64,000 nt of DNA from Pseudomonadota bacterium. Its GTDB lineage: Bacteria > Pseudomonadota > Gammaproteobacteria > Burkholderiales > Ferrovaceae. The notes beneath the pieces are model-generated. The model had not been told where the DNA came from. It did no database searches and saw only the letters and a program-made list of their open reading frames with translations. This document shows, one piece after another, positions 1-8,539 of the stretch. Both the position numbers and the translations under genes were made by a program. The DNA lies in the NCBI GenBank assembly GCA_021798835.1, contig JAJZBQ010000006.1, positions 56,135 through 120,134 of the forward strand, written 5' to 3'. The first letter of the stretch is position 1, and every line of letters begins with the position of its first letter.

Positions 1-309
1 CTGGAAGGGGTGTTGCTGAGTGTGATTCTGTTGCTTTACAGTCGTCGACCACGCACGGTTGGTCAGATTTCGGCACTGTTTCTAATGGGATATGGTAGCG
101 CGCGTTTTCTGGTGGAGTTTACTCGCGAGCCGGATGATTTTCTGGGATTGCTGAGCATGGGACTGAGCATGGGGCAGTGGTTGAGTCTGCCGATGATACT
201 GGCGGGTCTCTTTCTTTGGTTTTGGTCAAAAAAGATGGTTATCATGACGGGTGAAACGTTTCCAACACCGGTGGTTGCTGTAGAGACGCAAAAAAACGGA
301 CCAGAGTGA
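1..309 (+). CDS. lgt: Prolipoprotein diacylglyceryl transferase, C-terminal part
   Basis: The reading frame is open from the first base, so the gene begins before the window. Lgt moves diacylglycerol from phosphatidylglycerol onto the lipobox cysteine of prolipoproteins in the inner membrane. The visible 102 residues hold the family's C-terminal signature, with [14 protein letters not shown] (the conserved R-x2-E-x2-R-x-PD region) followed by a final membrane helix, and then a short polar tail. The tail after WFWSKK is longer than in many Lgt proteins. The match of the conserved block makes the call firm even though most of the protein is missing. Confidence 0.9.
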   Translation: MEGVLLSVILLLYSRRPRTVGQISALFLMGYGSARFLVEFTREPDDFLGLLSMGLSMGQWLSLPMILAGLFLWFWSKKMVIMTGETFPTPVVAVETQKNGPE

Positions 310-358
310 GGGGATGTATGACTAATTTTCAATTAACCCAGCGAAAGGAATGACTATC

Positions 359-679
359 ATGAGAAATTGGGCAATTGTTGTAGCAGTGATGGGGCTGTCT
401 ATGGCTGCAGGGGCGCATGCGGATGCAGGGTTGGATCTGGCCAGAAAAAGTGGTTGTTTGAATTGTCATGCGGTAGACAAGAAAAGGGTTGGTCCATCGT
501 ATCAGGAAGTAGCGGCCAAGTATAAGGGGCAGGCCAGTGCTCAGGCACGCTTGGTAGCCAAGGTGACCAATGGGGGCAGTGGTGTTTGGGGTGCCATGCC
601 GATGCCTCCCAAAGGAGGAAATGCCAATCTCTCCGAAGCCGACATCAAGGTTCTGGTCAAGTGGGTGTTGTCTCGCTGA
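359..679 (+). CDS. Small periplasmic c-type cytochrome (c551/c552-like)
   Basis: Encodes a class I cytochrome c of about 106 residues. An N-terminal signal peptide ends near AHA-DAG, the haem attachment motif is CLNCH, and a methionine in the MPMPP segment is the likely distal haem ligand. Such single-haem proteins carry electrons in the periplasm between the bc1 complex and a terminal oxidase or reductase. An ATG at 350 directly touches the AAAGGA sequence, so the ATG at 359, eight bases further on, is the better start. The gene stands alone, 50 bases after lgt. The partner enzyme cannot be told from context. Confidence 0.88.
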   Translation: MRNWAIVVAVMGLSMAAGAHADAGLDLARKSGCLNCHAVDKKRVGPSYQEVAAKYKGQASAQARLVAKVTNGGSGVWGAMPMPPKGGNANLSEADIKVLVKWVLSR

Positions 680-700
680 GGCGCTTGGGTTGCTCGACAG

Positions 701-1882
701 ATGGGCGGGTATCGTGGCGTTAGGATGTCGCGTGGGTGGCTAGTCCTGCTTTACTGGTTGATGGTAGGGGGGCCGTGGTGGCTGGGGTGCTCCTCAGATG
801 ATAACCGGGTGAACCTCAAGCCGGGGACGGTGGTGGTTCGCATCGGTTCGGTAGCCCCGCTGACGGGACCCCAGTCCCATTTGGGTAAAGATAATGAAAA
901 TGGTGCGCGTCTGGCGATAGAAGAAGCCAATCGTCAGAACTTGATGCTGGGAGGGCATCCAGCGTATTTTGAATTGGAAAGCGAGGACGATGCCGCAGAT
1001 CCGCGCACTGCTACGGTGGTTGCCCAACGGTTGGCAGATGATGGCATCAATGGGGTAGTGGGGCATCTCAATTCAGGAACGACGATTCCTGCCTCACGGG
1101 TTTATGCCGATGAAGGTATTCCACAAGTTTCTCCTTCCGCGACCAATCCAAAATATACCCATCAAGGTTTTGAAACCGCATTTCGCGTTATGGCCAACGA
1201 TGAACAGCAAGGTCATGCTTTGGGATATTTTACGGAAGCCACCCTGCGAGCACATCGTGTGGCGATTATTGATGATGCCACAGCCTATGGTCAGGGATTG
1301 GCCGATGAGTTTGCGCGAGTTGTTCGTCAATTGGGTGGGCAGGTGGTATCGCGCGAACATACCGATGACCACAGCACGGATTTTTTGGCGATTCTGACGC
1401 GTATCAAAGCGGAGTCACCTGATCTGTTGTTTTTTGGTGGCATGGATGCACAGGGGGGGCCGCTGCTGAAGCAGATGCGGGGGTTGCGTGTTCCCGCTTT
1501 GTTTCTGACGGGAGATGGCGGATGTTCCCGTGAGTTCTACCGGCTTGCGGGGATAGCGGCTGAAGACAGTTACTGTAGCCTCCCTGGGGTACCTCTGGAT
1601 CGGATGTCCGCAGGGAGAGAATTCAGACGGCGTTTTAATGCCCGTTTCGGCGAGATAGAAGACTATGCACCCTACAGTTATGATGCTGTGAATGTGATGA
1701 TTGCTGCTATGCGTCAGGCAGACTCTCCCTTGCCCTCGCGCTATCTTTCTGTTTTGAAGCATATACACTATACAGGGGTGACATCGGTTATTTCGTTTGA
1801 TGAACGGGGTGATCTGGCCAATGCCCAAGTGACCTTGTATCGGTGGCACAAAGGGGAAAGAGTTCCCGTTGAACATCCCTGA
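701..1882 (+). CDS. ABC-type branched-chain amino acid binding lipoprotein (LivK-like)
   Basis: A periplasmic binding protein type I (Leu/Ile/Val-binding family). After a hydrophobic leader the sequence WWLGCSS looks like a lipobox with the cysteine at about residue 30, though Trp at -3 is atypical. The body starts with VRIGSVAPLTGPQ and contains GARLAIEEAN, NGVVGHLNSGTTIPAS and the YSYDAVNVMI segment, all typical of LivK/BraC proteins. No permease or ATPase gene lies beside it, so it may serve a distant transporter or act as a sensor-type binding protein. An in-frame ATG at 725 is an alternative start that would still include the leader. Confidence 0.85.
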   Translation: MGGYRGVRMSRGWLVLLYWLMVGGPWWLGCSSDDNRVNLKPGTVVVRIGSVAPLTGPQSHLGKDNENGARLAIEEANRQNLMLGGHPAYFELESEDDAADPRTATVVAQRLADDGINGVVGHLNSGTTIPASRVYADEGIPQVSPSATNPKYTHQGFETAFRVMANDEQQGHALGYFTEATLRAHRVAIIDDATAYGQGLADEFARVVRQLGGQVVSREHTDDHSTDFLAILTRIKAESPDLLFFGGMDAQGGPLLKQMRGLRVPALFLTGDGGCSREFYRLAGIAAEDSYCSLPGVPLDRMSAGREFRRRFNARFGEIEDYAPYSYDAVNVMIAAMRQADSPLPSRYLSVLKHIHYTGVTSVISFDERGDLANAQVTLYRWHKGERVPVEHP

Positions 1883-1959
1883 GCATTTCTTACTGTGTGT
1901 ATTATTTGTTTTTTCGGCGATGCGATGGCGTGGTGACTTCATAGAAGGATAGCGAACGG

Positions 1960-2700
1960 ATGGGGCGTTTTTTTATCGTACAAGGAGTCAGTCTGCTATT
2001 GTCATGGGGTATTATTCGCTGGGGTTTGGCGGGGTCATGGGAGCAATGGGTAATGGCTCAAGCGCTGGGTGCCGCGCTTCTGAGTTGGTTTTTTCGTCAT
2101 CCGCCCTGGTGGATGATATTGCACCTTGGTTTTCTTCCGGTCGGTGCGGTGCTGTGGGAGGTTCATTGGCCGCGTTGGATATACGGTCTGGGTTTTATCG
2201 GTTTGTTGGGGATATACTGGAGCACATTTCGGACACGTGTTCCACTCTATTTGACCCATCAAACGACGTTGGAAACGCTGACAGAGTTGGTGGAGTTGTA
2301 TCAACCTCGGCAATTTGCTGATCTGGGGTGCGGAACCGGGACGGTGCTCCGAATGTTGGCCAAGCGTTTTCCGCAGGTGGAGTTTCACGGGTGGGAGGTG
2401 GCTCCACTCCCTTGGTTATTGGCCAGGTGGGGAACCCATGATTTACCCAATTGTCGAATCACCCTGGGTAGCTTCTGGACTCCTTCCATGCGTGAGTTTG
2501 ATATGGTGTATGTTTTTTTGTCACCGGTTCCGATGTCGGCTCTTTGGGAGAAAATTTGTGCCGAAATGAAAACCGGTGCATTATTGATCAGCAACAGTTT
2601 TTTGGTTCCAGGGATATTGCCTTGGCAAACAAGAGATGAAGATACGGTGATGCCGCTGTATCTTTACCAGCCTCCGGGTTGGGGAGCAAGGGGTATTTAA
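1960..2700 (+). CDS. Membrane-linked class I SAM-dependent methyltransferase
   Basis: The first roughly 85 residues are strongly hydrophobic with probably three membrane helices (FFIVQGVSLLLSWGI, a Trp-rich second helix, IYGLGFIGLLGIYW). After this comes a soluble Rossmann methyltransferase domain with SAM-binding motif I, FADLGCGTGTVL, and an acidic residue at the end of strand 2 in the GWEVAPLPW region. The family usually acts on small molecules or proteins near the membrane. The substrate cannot be told. The gene is isolated, 78 bases after the binding protein gene. Confidence 0.75.
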   Translation: MGRFFIVQGVSLLLSWGIIRWGLAGSWEQWVMAQALGAALLSWFFRHPPWWMILHLGFLPVGAVLWEVHWPRWIYGLGFIGLLGIYWSTFRTRVPLYLTHQTTLETLTELVELYQPRQFADLGCGTGTVLRMLAKRFPQVEFHGWEVAPLPWLLARWGTHDLPNCRITLGSFWTPSMREFDMVYVFLSPVPMSALWEKICAEMKTGALLISNSFLVPGILPWQTRDEDTVMPLYLYQPPGWGARGI

Positions 2701-2816
2701 GCATCATATAAGGTACAAAATGGATGATGCCTGCGTGGATTCGTCAATGTAAAGAAAAGCCGAAGTTGAGTAGACTCCGGTTATTCAGTGTGAAATGTTG
2801 AAAAGGGAGAGTGATC

Positions 2817-3164
2817 ATGATCAGGAAATTGGGCGTGGGTATGATGTTGGCCGGTGTGCTGGCTACCGGAACAGCCTATGCTGATGGCTGGCGCGGAGGG
2901 GATGGTTGGCGTGGGGGAGACGGTTGGCGTGGGGGTGAAGGTGATGGGGGGGGGATGTGGGGGATGGGAGCGGCGTTGGTCGGTGGGTTAGTGGGGAGTA
3001 TGGTGGCCCAACAGCCCCCGGTTTATGCGGCTCCACCGGTGGCTGTGGCTCCTCCCCCAGTTTATGCCGCTCCACAACCAGTGTACGGGTATCCGGCCCC
3101 GGGGTATGTACAGCCGGCTTATCCAGCGCCTTACTATGGTTATGGGCGCGGAGATGATGACTGA
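2817..3164 (+). CDS. Small exported Gly/Trp- and Pro/Tyr-rich repeat protein
   Basis: About 115 residues. A signal peptide (MIRKLGVGMMLAGVLATGTAYA) is followed by three copies of DGWRGG, a glycine-rich stretch, one possible hydrophobic segment (GAALVGGLVGSMVA) and a low-complexity tail of PPVYAAP and YPAPGY units. A purine-rich AAGGGAGA lies six bases before the ATG at 2817, so this start is preferred over the GTG at 2811. The composition resembles glycine-zipper or cell-surface proteins. It lies just before the bufferin locus but no functional link can be shown. Function unknown. Confidence 0.7.
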   Translation: MIRKLGVGMMLAGVLATGTAYADGWRGGDGWRGGDGWRGGEGDGGGMWGMGAALVGGLVGSMVAQQPPVYAAPPVAVAPPPVYAAPQPVYGYPAPGYVQPAYPAPYYGYGRGDDD

Positions 3165-3365
3165 GTTATCGTGATGGCTTCCTGAAGGGTTTATGTTTTT
3201 CGTGTTGGTTTGGCATGGGGGTGATTTTAACCATTTGATTTCTTTTGTTTCTCACAATTTAGATAAAAAACTTTTCTGATTGTGTAAGAAAATGGTTGTG
3301 GTAACAGACTAAAGATTGAGACTCAACATCTCATTTTTATAACTGTTACCAAGGGAGAAATCAAA

Positions 3366-3641
3366 ATGGAAAATCGTGTGTTGCTGGCTGTCGTTGGAAG
3401 TATGTTGGCTTTGGGTTTGAGCACTGCGCAGGCTGAGGGAATGGGCAATGGTAGTGCAGCCAAAGGAAACATGGAAAAATGTTTTGGTATTGCCAAGGCT
3501 GGTCACAATGACTGTTCCAGCAATAAAAGCGCTCATTCCTGTGCTGGACAGGCGACTCGCGATGGAGATCCGATGGATTTTGTCGCGGTTCCAAAAGGGA
3601 CCTGCGACAAAATTTCTGGTGGAACTCTGAAGGCGATGTAA
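3366..3641 (+). CDS. bufA: Bufferin precursor peptide BufA (DUF2282)
   Basis: A 91-residue exported peptide of the DUF2282 family. The signal peptide ends near AQA (residue 23). The mature part holds four cysteines (C39, C50, C59, C80) in the family contexts EKCFGIA, HNDCSS, HSCAGQ and GTCDK. In characterised bufferins some core cysteines are converted by an MNIO enzyme to thiooxazole-type heterocycles and the product binds copper in the periplasm. AAGGGAGAAA precedes the ATG. The stop codon overlaps the start of the MNIO gene by one base (TAATG), so the two are probably translationally coupled. Older names for such peptides include gold-induced Gig proteins. Confidence 0.9.
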   Translation: MENRVLLAVVGSMLALGLSTAQAEGMGNGSAAKGNMEKCFGIAKAGHNDCSSNKSAHSCAGQATRDGDPMDFVAVPKGTCDKISGGTLKAM

Positions 3642-5386
3642 TGTTGCCCATGGGACTCTTGCCTGCTTCGTCCGTGTTGCCGGTATGTGCCGGGATGGGA
3701 TTGCGAGCGTCCCATTATCGCGAAGTGCTGGATACCTCCCCTAACCTGGCTTGGGTGGAGGTACACAGTGAAAATTTTTTTGATGGCGGATTGCCGTTGC
3801 ATACGCTTTTGCGTGTCCGCGCGCGATGCCCTGTCAGTTTGCATGGTGTTGGCATGGGGTTGGGTTCCCCTGACCCCATGGATCTTGAGCATCTTCATGC
3901 ATTAAAAAGATTGGTCGATTGTGTGGAACCGGCTGCTGTATCCGAGCACTTGTGCTGGAACCAGAACCGTGGTGAAGTGTTCAACGATCTGTTGCCTTTT
4001 CCGTTGTCCAGAGTTTCGATGGAACGTCTTTGTGACAAAATTGACCGGGTTCAAAACCACCTGGGTAGGCAGTTATGGATAGAGAATCTTTCTTATTACC
4101 TTGCCTTTCCTCGAGAAAACTGGGGTGAGGGCGAGTTTTTGAATGAATTGTGCCGAAGAACCGGCTGTGGGTTATTGCTCGACGTGAATAATCTTTATGT
4201 CAATCACTTGAATTTTGGCATAGATATGGAAGCAATCCTGCAGGCTGTTCATCCTGATCATGTGCATGAATACCACCTTGCAGGATTTACTCGTCAAGGG
4301 GCCGGTTGGGTGGATACGCACAGTGTTCCGGTTGCGGAAGAAGTCTGGCAGTGGTTTGCCCGGACATTGACGCTTGTCGGTGGCAGACCCACATTGATAG
4401 AGTGGGATAATGACATCCCGAGTTTGACACGTCTGCTGGAGGAAGTTGAGCGGGCGCAGGGCATCCTGGAACAAACGGCTGCGTTTCTTCGTCATCCTTC
4501 ACAGAACTTGCAGGGAATATCGGGTGAGTTTTCTGAAAAAAACCAGATTGAACAGCTTGCTCGGTCAGCCTTTCCAGTGACTACTCTGTTGGCATGGCCA
4601 GGGGGAGGGGAAGCGCAGGAAACAGACAACATGATATTTGACTGGTTTTCTCAGCAACTGAATCGAGTGGATAGGGATGGTTCTGATCTTGTGCCTGAAG
4701 GTCAGGAGAGCCAGTGTTGGGGAGTGGGTATTTATCGCAATAATGTGCGTGAAAACCTGATTGCGGCCTTGCAGGGAGCCTATCCCGTCCTGCATCAATT
4801 GGTCGGTGAACCGTGTTTTCGTCAACTTGCGGAACGCTATCGTTGCGCCCATCCATCTCGGAACGGTAATTTGCATGCCTATGGGGCGCAATTTTCCGAA
4901 TTTCTGGGGCGCGAGGCCATTGTTATCGATTGGCCTTGGTTCCCAGCAGTGGCATGTCTGGAATGGGCTTGCCATACGGCATATTTTGCCCCGGATTCGG
5001 TTCCGATCGATATGACACGCCTGGCTCTTGTGCATCCTCAGGATTATGCCAATCTACGCTTTGTCGCACATCCTGCGATACGGTTGGTGGAGTTGGATCA
5101 TGCCATTCTGTCGATTTGGCAGGCGCACCAACCGCAGATGCCCGATTGTTGTGATCTGGAATATCGTACGGAGCGCGAATGGGTTTTGGTAACCCGTCAG
5201 TACGGTCAGGTGATCCCTGTTCGCCTGGAATCTGGAGTGGCACGTTGGTGGCATTATCTTCTTTCAGGTCACTCCCTGGGAGAAATGATGAAGTATATGG
5301 CGCACGATGCCCCGGACCGGCCGGTGGAAGCACTATGGGTAGATGCCTTGCACCGGGGGTGGTTGGTGGATTTTATGTTGAATTAA
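3641..5386 (+). CDS. bufB-bufC: Fused bufferin maturase: MNIO (DUF692, BufB) joined to DUF2063 (BufC)
   Basis: One 581-residue chain contains two proteins that are normally separate. Residues 13-285 form a DUF692 TIM-barrel multinuclear iron oxidase, with the metal-ligand regions SLHGVG (H68), SEHLCW (H103), WIENLS (E148, N149), LLLDVNN (D181, N183), HVHEYHL (H207-H212), DTHS and LIEWD (E254). A linker of about 45 residues leads into a DUF2063 domain (about 330-575; YRNNVRENL, WPWFPAVACLEW). BufB oxidises cysteines of BufA and BufC presents the peptide. Directly coupled to bufA. Fusion would guarantee equal amounts of enzyme and partner. No internal stop or frameshift is visible. Confidence 0.92.
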   Translation: MLPMGLLPASSVLPVCAGMGLRASHYREVLDTSPNLAWVEVHSENFFDGGLPLHTLLRVRARCPVSLHGVGMGLGSPDPMDLEHLHALKRLVDCVEPAAVSEHLCWNQNRGEVFNDLLPFPLSRVSMERLCDKIDRVQNHLGRQLWIENLSYYLAFPRENWGEGEFLNELCRRTGCGLLLDVNNLYVNHLNFGIDMEAILQAVHPDHVHEYHLAGFTRQGAGWVDTHSVPVAEEVWQWFARTLTLVGGRPTLIEWDNDIPSLTRLLEEVERAQGILEQTAAFLRHPSQNLQGISGEFSEKNQIEQLARSAFPVTTLLAWPGGGEAQETDNMIFDWFSQQLNRVDRDGSDLVPEGQESQCWGVGIYRNNVRENLIAALQGAYPVLHQLVGEPCFRQLAERYRCAHPSRNGNLHAYGAQFSEFLGREAIVIDWPWFPAVACLEWACHTAYFAPDSVPIDMTRLALVHPQDYANLRFVAHPAIRLVELDHAILSIWQAHQPQMPDCCDLEYRTEREWVLVTRQYGQVIPVRLESGVARWWHYLLSGHSLGEMMKYMAHDAPDRPVEALWVDALHRGWLVDFMLN

Positions 5387-5874
5387 TGCAACTGGGGTGG
5401 GGCGAGCCGTGGTCGCTGGATAAGCCTGTCCAGTGACCAGGACCAGTGACCAAGAATCAGCAAGGTGCCCAGTAGCAAACCCCATGATTCATGTTGATTG
5501 AGTCCGGCTGGACTCAAATCGGCATAAGAAATGACGGCAACAAGATTAAGGATAAATAGCCCAGCGGTGGCAAAGCGTCCGAAAAGACCAATGACCAGCA
5601 AAACGGATAGACCCAGTTCACCGGTAGTGGCCAGTATGGCGGCATGGGTGGGGGATAAGAGCGGGACTTGATAGACATCGTTGAACAGATAGAGAGTGCT
5701 GTCCCAGGTTGTAATCTTGGTGAGTCCTGAGCGAAAAAATACACGGGCCAGATAGAAGCGTAGCCCCAGTTCAAATAAGGGTGCCAGTCGGGTTGGCCAG
5801 AGTGCTGCGCGATAATATCCTTTTAGCAGGGTGCCGGGGAGGCGTATGATGGTTGTGCGGAGTGAATGGGTCAT
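5383..5874 (-). CDS. DoxX-family membrane protein
   Basis: A 163-residue protein with four predicted membrane helices and the DoxX features LAPLFELGLRFYLARVFFRSGLTK and ATTGELGLSVLLVIGLFGR. DoxX proteins act in quinone- or thiol-linked redox reactions, and a DoxX member (BufD) is often the last gene of bufferin operons. Here it lies on the opposite strand and its 3' end overlaps the end of the BufB-BufC gene by four bases. AGGAG lies seven bases before the ATG. The start is divergent from the sigma factor gene, so the two may share a regulatory region at 5875-5988. Confidence 0.82.
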   Translation of the reverse strand: MTHSLRTTIIRLPGTLLKGYYRAALWPTRLAPLFELGLRFYLARVFFRSGLTKITTWDSTLYLFNDVYQVPLLSPTHAAILATTGELGLSVLLVIGLFGRFATAGLFILNLVAVISYADLSPAGLNQHESWGLLLGTLLILGHWSWSLDRLIQRPRLAPPQLH

Positions 5875-5988
5875 GGTTATGCTCCTGGGTTGATGTGTGA
5901 GAGGTCTCTCGGTTATTGGTCGTGGCGAGGTGGGGATTTCTTACAAGCGTATGGTTGGTACGGTGTAACGTTCAAACAGGAAATATGG

Positions 5989-6573
5989 ATGCAACCCATA
6001 CAGGGCATGACTGATCGTGAAATGGATGATTTGCGTCGCCAGATGTTGCGTTTTGCTCAGCAACAGTTGCAAAACGATGGATTGGCTGAGGATGCGGTGC
6101 AGGAAGCGTTGCTGGGGGCACTCAGGAACCGTGAGGCGTTTGCAGGGAAAGCGGCCTATAAGACTTGGGTATTTGCAATCCTGAAAAATAAGATTGTCGA
6201 TCAATTGCGTCAAGGCAGGCGTTTCGAAAGCATCGAAGGGGCTTCCGGGGATGTTGATGAGGAAGGAGAGGTTGCTGCGCATGTGTTTGACCAGCAGGGG
6301 CACTGGCTTCAGGATGAAAGCCCAAGGCGGTGGGGAAATCCGGAAGAAACCCTGAAGTCGACCCAATTTTGGAAAGTTTTCGAAATTTGTCTGGATCAAT
6401 TGCCGGGGAAACAGGGACGGGTATTCATGATGCGTGAATTTATCGAGTTGGATACGGAAGAAATCTGTGAAACGGTGGGATTGTCGATGACCAACCTGAA
6501 CGTGATACTGTATCGCGCTCGTATGCGTTTACGTCTTTGCCTCGAACAGCGTTGGTTTGCCGCGGCTCAGTGA
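5989..6573 (+). CDS. ECF-type RNA polymerase sigma factor
   Basis: A sigma-70 family factor of 194 residues. Region 2 is visible in LAEDAVQEALLGALRNREAF and in AYKTWVFAILKNKIVDQLRQGRR, and region 4 is in LPGKQGRVFMMREFIELDTEEIC with the helix-turn-helix following. An acidic linker separates them. The frame is open further upstream, but AGGA before the ATG at 5989 and the lack of any conserved sequence before it favour this start. Sigma factors of this kind sit with bufferin/Gig genes in other proteobacteria, so a role in metal-triggered transcription of bufA is an inference from context. Confidence 0.88.
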   Translation: MQPIQGMTDREMDDLRRQMLRFAQQQLQNDGLAEDAVQEALLGALRNREAFAGKAAYKTWVFAILKNKIVDQLRQGRRFESIEGASGDVDEEGEVAAHVFDQQGHWLQDESPRRWGNPEETLKSTQFWKVFEICLDQLPGKQGRVFMMREFIELDTEEICETVGLSMTNLNVILYRARMRLRLCLEQRWFAAAQ

Positions 6574-6583
6574 GAAGACGACC

Positions 6584-6784
6584 ATGTTGAATTGCCATGA
6601 AGCGACGCGTTTGATGTCTGAGGCTCGGGATCGCCAGTTATCTGTGAGCGAACGGCTTCATTTGCGTTTGCATTGGGGAATCTGTACGGGGTGCCGTCGT
6701 TTCCGTCGGCAGCTGGAACAGATAAGCGTATTGTCTCGTGGCTATGTCAAGCTGAATCGAGAGGATAATGACGTATCGTCCTGA
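6584..6784 (+). CDS. Small zinc-finger anti-sigma-like protein
   Basis: A 66-residue cytoplasmic protein that starts MLNCHEATRLMSEARDR and holds H-x3-C-x2-C (HWGICTGC, H30, C34, C37), the signature of zinc-binding anti-sigma domains. There is no membrane helix, unlike RsiW-type proteins. It lies 10 bases after the ECF sigma gene and is probably co-transcribed with it. The likely role is to hold the sigma factor until a metal or thiol signal disturbs the zinc site. This is inferred from family and position. Confidence 0.8.
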   Translation: MLNCHEATRLMSEARDRQLSVSERLHLRLHWGICTGCRRFRRQLEQISVLSRGYVKLNREDNDVSS

Positions 6785-6815
6785 ATTTTTCGTCAGGGGT
6801 GGCGATACTGCTTGG

Positions 6816-8072
6816 TTAGGTGTGATGTTCGATTGGATTGCCGTACAGTGGGCGCACTCCAAATTGGGTACTGACAGCGTAAGCGGTTCCGCAAGCCAGC
6901 ATGACTGGAAGCGTTAGGTGAAACTGGTTGGTCATTTCAAGCACCATAACGATGGACATCAGCGGAGCCTGGGTTACGGCTGCCAGCAGGGCAGACATCC
7001 CGATGATAGCCATGGTCGTGGGGTCGGCACCGGAAGCCAGACCAAACAGGTAGCCGCTGGTTGCGCCGACGAAGAGAGTCGGTGTGAAAATTCCGCCGAT
7101 GGCTCCAGATGCTGTGCTCGACACGGTGGCAACCAGTTTGGCTACCAGCACCGTGGCAATCCAGTTTCCTGTCAGGTTTCCATTGAGCAGTCGTGAGACC
7201 ACGTCGTACCCGTTTCCCCAGACTTCCGGAATCTGGGTGGAAATTCCCCCAACAATGGCACCGCCCAGGCCAAGACGAAGCCACAACGGACCGATGGTCT
7301 GGAAGGCATGTTTGGCTTTGTCGATGAGAGTGAGAAAGGCAAAGCCCAGTAGTCCGGACCCGCATCCTGCCACGAGTGCCAGCAGCAGTCCTTTGTCATT
7401 GACTTGAAAAGGGGGTAGGGCTGGCATGCGGTACAATGAGGTTGGTTCAACCATCCAGAAGATCAGGGCGCTGGAAGCGACGGCTGATAACAGTACGGGA
7501 GCAACGGTATGACGGGCAAAAAAGCCCAGAGCCAGTTCTAATACGAAGACCACACCGGCAATCGGAGCATGGTAGGCAGCCGAAATGCCGCCGGCGATAC
7601 CGCATATGAGGATAGCATTGCGCTGGTTGCTGGGAATTGGCAGCAGGTATGCCAACCATGAGGAGAACCATGCTGAGAGTTGAACCATGGGTCCTTCTCG
7701 CCCGATTGAGGCACCGGAACCAACGGAAAAGAGCGATGAAAGGGTACGAATGGTATTGGATTTGTCGTTAAGTTTGGTTTTTCCTTGACGTGCGGCTTCT
7801 ATATAGTCGATATGGGGGGAATTTTCCCAACGTTGCCCACGTTCCAGAATCCAGCCGGCGAGTAAGCCACCCACTGTGGGAACGAGGATACGTAACCAGA
7901 AAGGCAGGGACCGTGCATCGGCGACGAGACTACCTCGTTGCCCCGTCATCAGCCACTCAATGGTTTCGCTGGCTGCGTGAAACAAGGTCATGGCCACAGC
8001 ACTCAGAATCCCGGCGGTCAGTGCAGCGATCCAGAGTTGGACGGTTGAAGTGACGCGATCAGAAGAGTCCAT
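6816..8072 (-). CDS. ClC-family chloride channel or chloride/proton antiporter (ClcB-like)
   Basis: A 418-residue membrane protein with about ten helices. ClC signature sequences are present: GSGASIGREGPMVQLSAW (anion-binding loop GREGP), GIAGGISAAYHAPIAGVVFVLE and GAIGGIFTPTLFVGATSGY. There are no C-terminal CBS domains. ClcB-type proteins in enteric bacteria help in acid resistance by moving chloride against protons. The 3' end faces the anti-sigma gene. The protein looks complete. Confidence 0.9.
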   Translation of the reverse strand: MDSSDRVTSTVQLWIAALTAGILSAVAMTLFHAASETIEWLMTGQRGSLVADARSLPFWLRILVPTVGGLLAGWILERGQRWENSPHIDYIEAARQGKTKLNDKSNTIRTLSSLFSVGSGASIGREGPMVQLSAWFSSWLAYLLPIPSNQRNAILICGIAGGISAAYHAPIAGVVFVLELALGFFARHTVAPVLLSAVASSALIFWMVEPTSLYRMPALPPFQVNDKGLLLALVAGCGSGLLGFAFLTLIDKAKHAFQTIGPLWLRLGLGGAIVGGISTQIPEVWGNGYDVVSRLLNGNLTGNWIATVLVAKLVATVSSTASGAIGGIFTPTLFVGATSGYLFGLASGADPTTMAIIGMSALLAAVTQAPLMSIVMVLEMTNQFHLTLPVMLACGTAYAVSTQFGVRPLYGNPIEHHT

Positions 8073-8539
8073 GAAATAGGTTAAATGCGCAAGAAAGACT
8101 GGTAATGGTACCGCGTCCTTGTAAAAAAATGTGGCACTCTATAACAACGAGCGCACTTCGCCAAATCGGGTAACTGTCAGATTGGGTCGCGACTACTACA
8201 ATTTATTGACTTGCGCTGTGAGTTTTTCATTACAACCATGCACTACAGCGCATGACAATGCATAACCAAGTTCGGCAAAAGTCTGGCAGGGAATTTTCAG
8301 TTTGCGGAGGACGTCCCCTAAACCTTATGAATCCAGTTGTTCAGAATCTGGGCGTACAGCCAATCTTGTTTGCCTCGGATTTGAGATAACCCATAAAGAA
8401 CTGTGGGCTTCCCGATAGGAAAAATTGTGTTCGGGTTTGACGTGAAGAGATTGCTCACATTGGGGCAGCAGACGGGGTTGATCCCTTTTTCAATAATTGC
8501 CCCCGGCTGATGAGCAGTCGTACCCGGATGGGGAGTTGG
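8073..8539. other. Gene-free stretch at the left edge of the decayed element
   Basis: No intact gene is seen. The first 100 bases are upstream of the clc gene and probably hold its promoter. On the minus strand at about 8318-8480 there is an open frame whose sequence (FPIGKPTVLYGLSQIRGKQDWLYAQ) looks protein-like and may be a fragment of a lost gene, but I do not recognise it. This stretch probably belongs to the debris left of the att site at 9075. Confidence 0.4.

Noticed and set aside
2881..2940. CRISPR-like repeats
   Set aside because: The short repeats are in-frame copies coding for DGWRGG in an exported protein; no spacer structure. No CRISPR array was seen anywhere in the window.
3165..3365. 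ECF-type promoter before bufA
   Set aside because: GTAAC-like words are present, but no -35/-10 pair shared with the upstream regions of the sigma or DoxX genes could be defined by eye.
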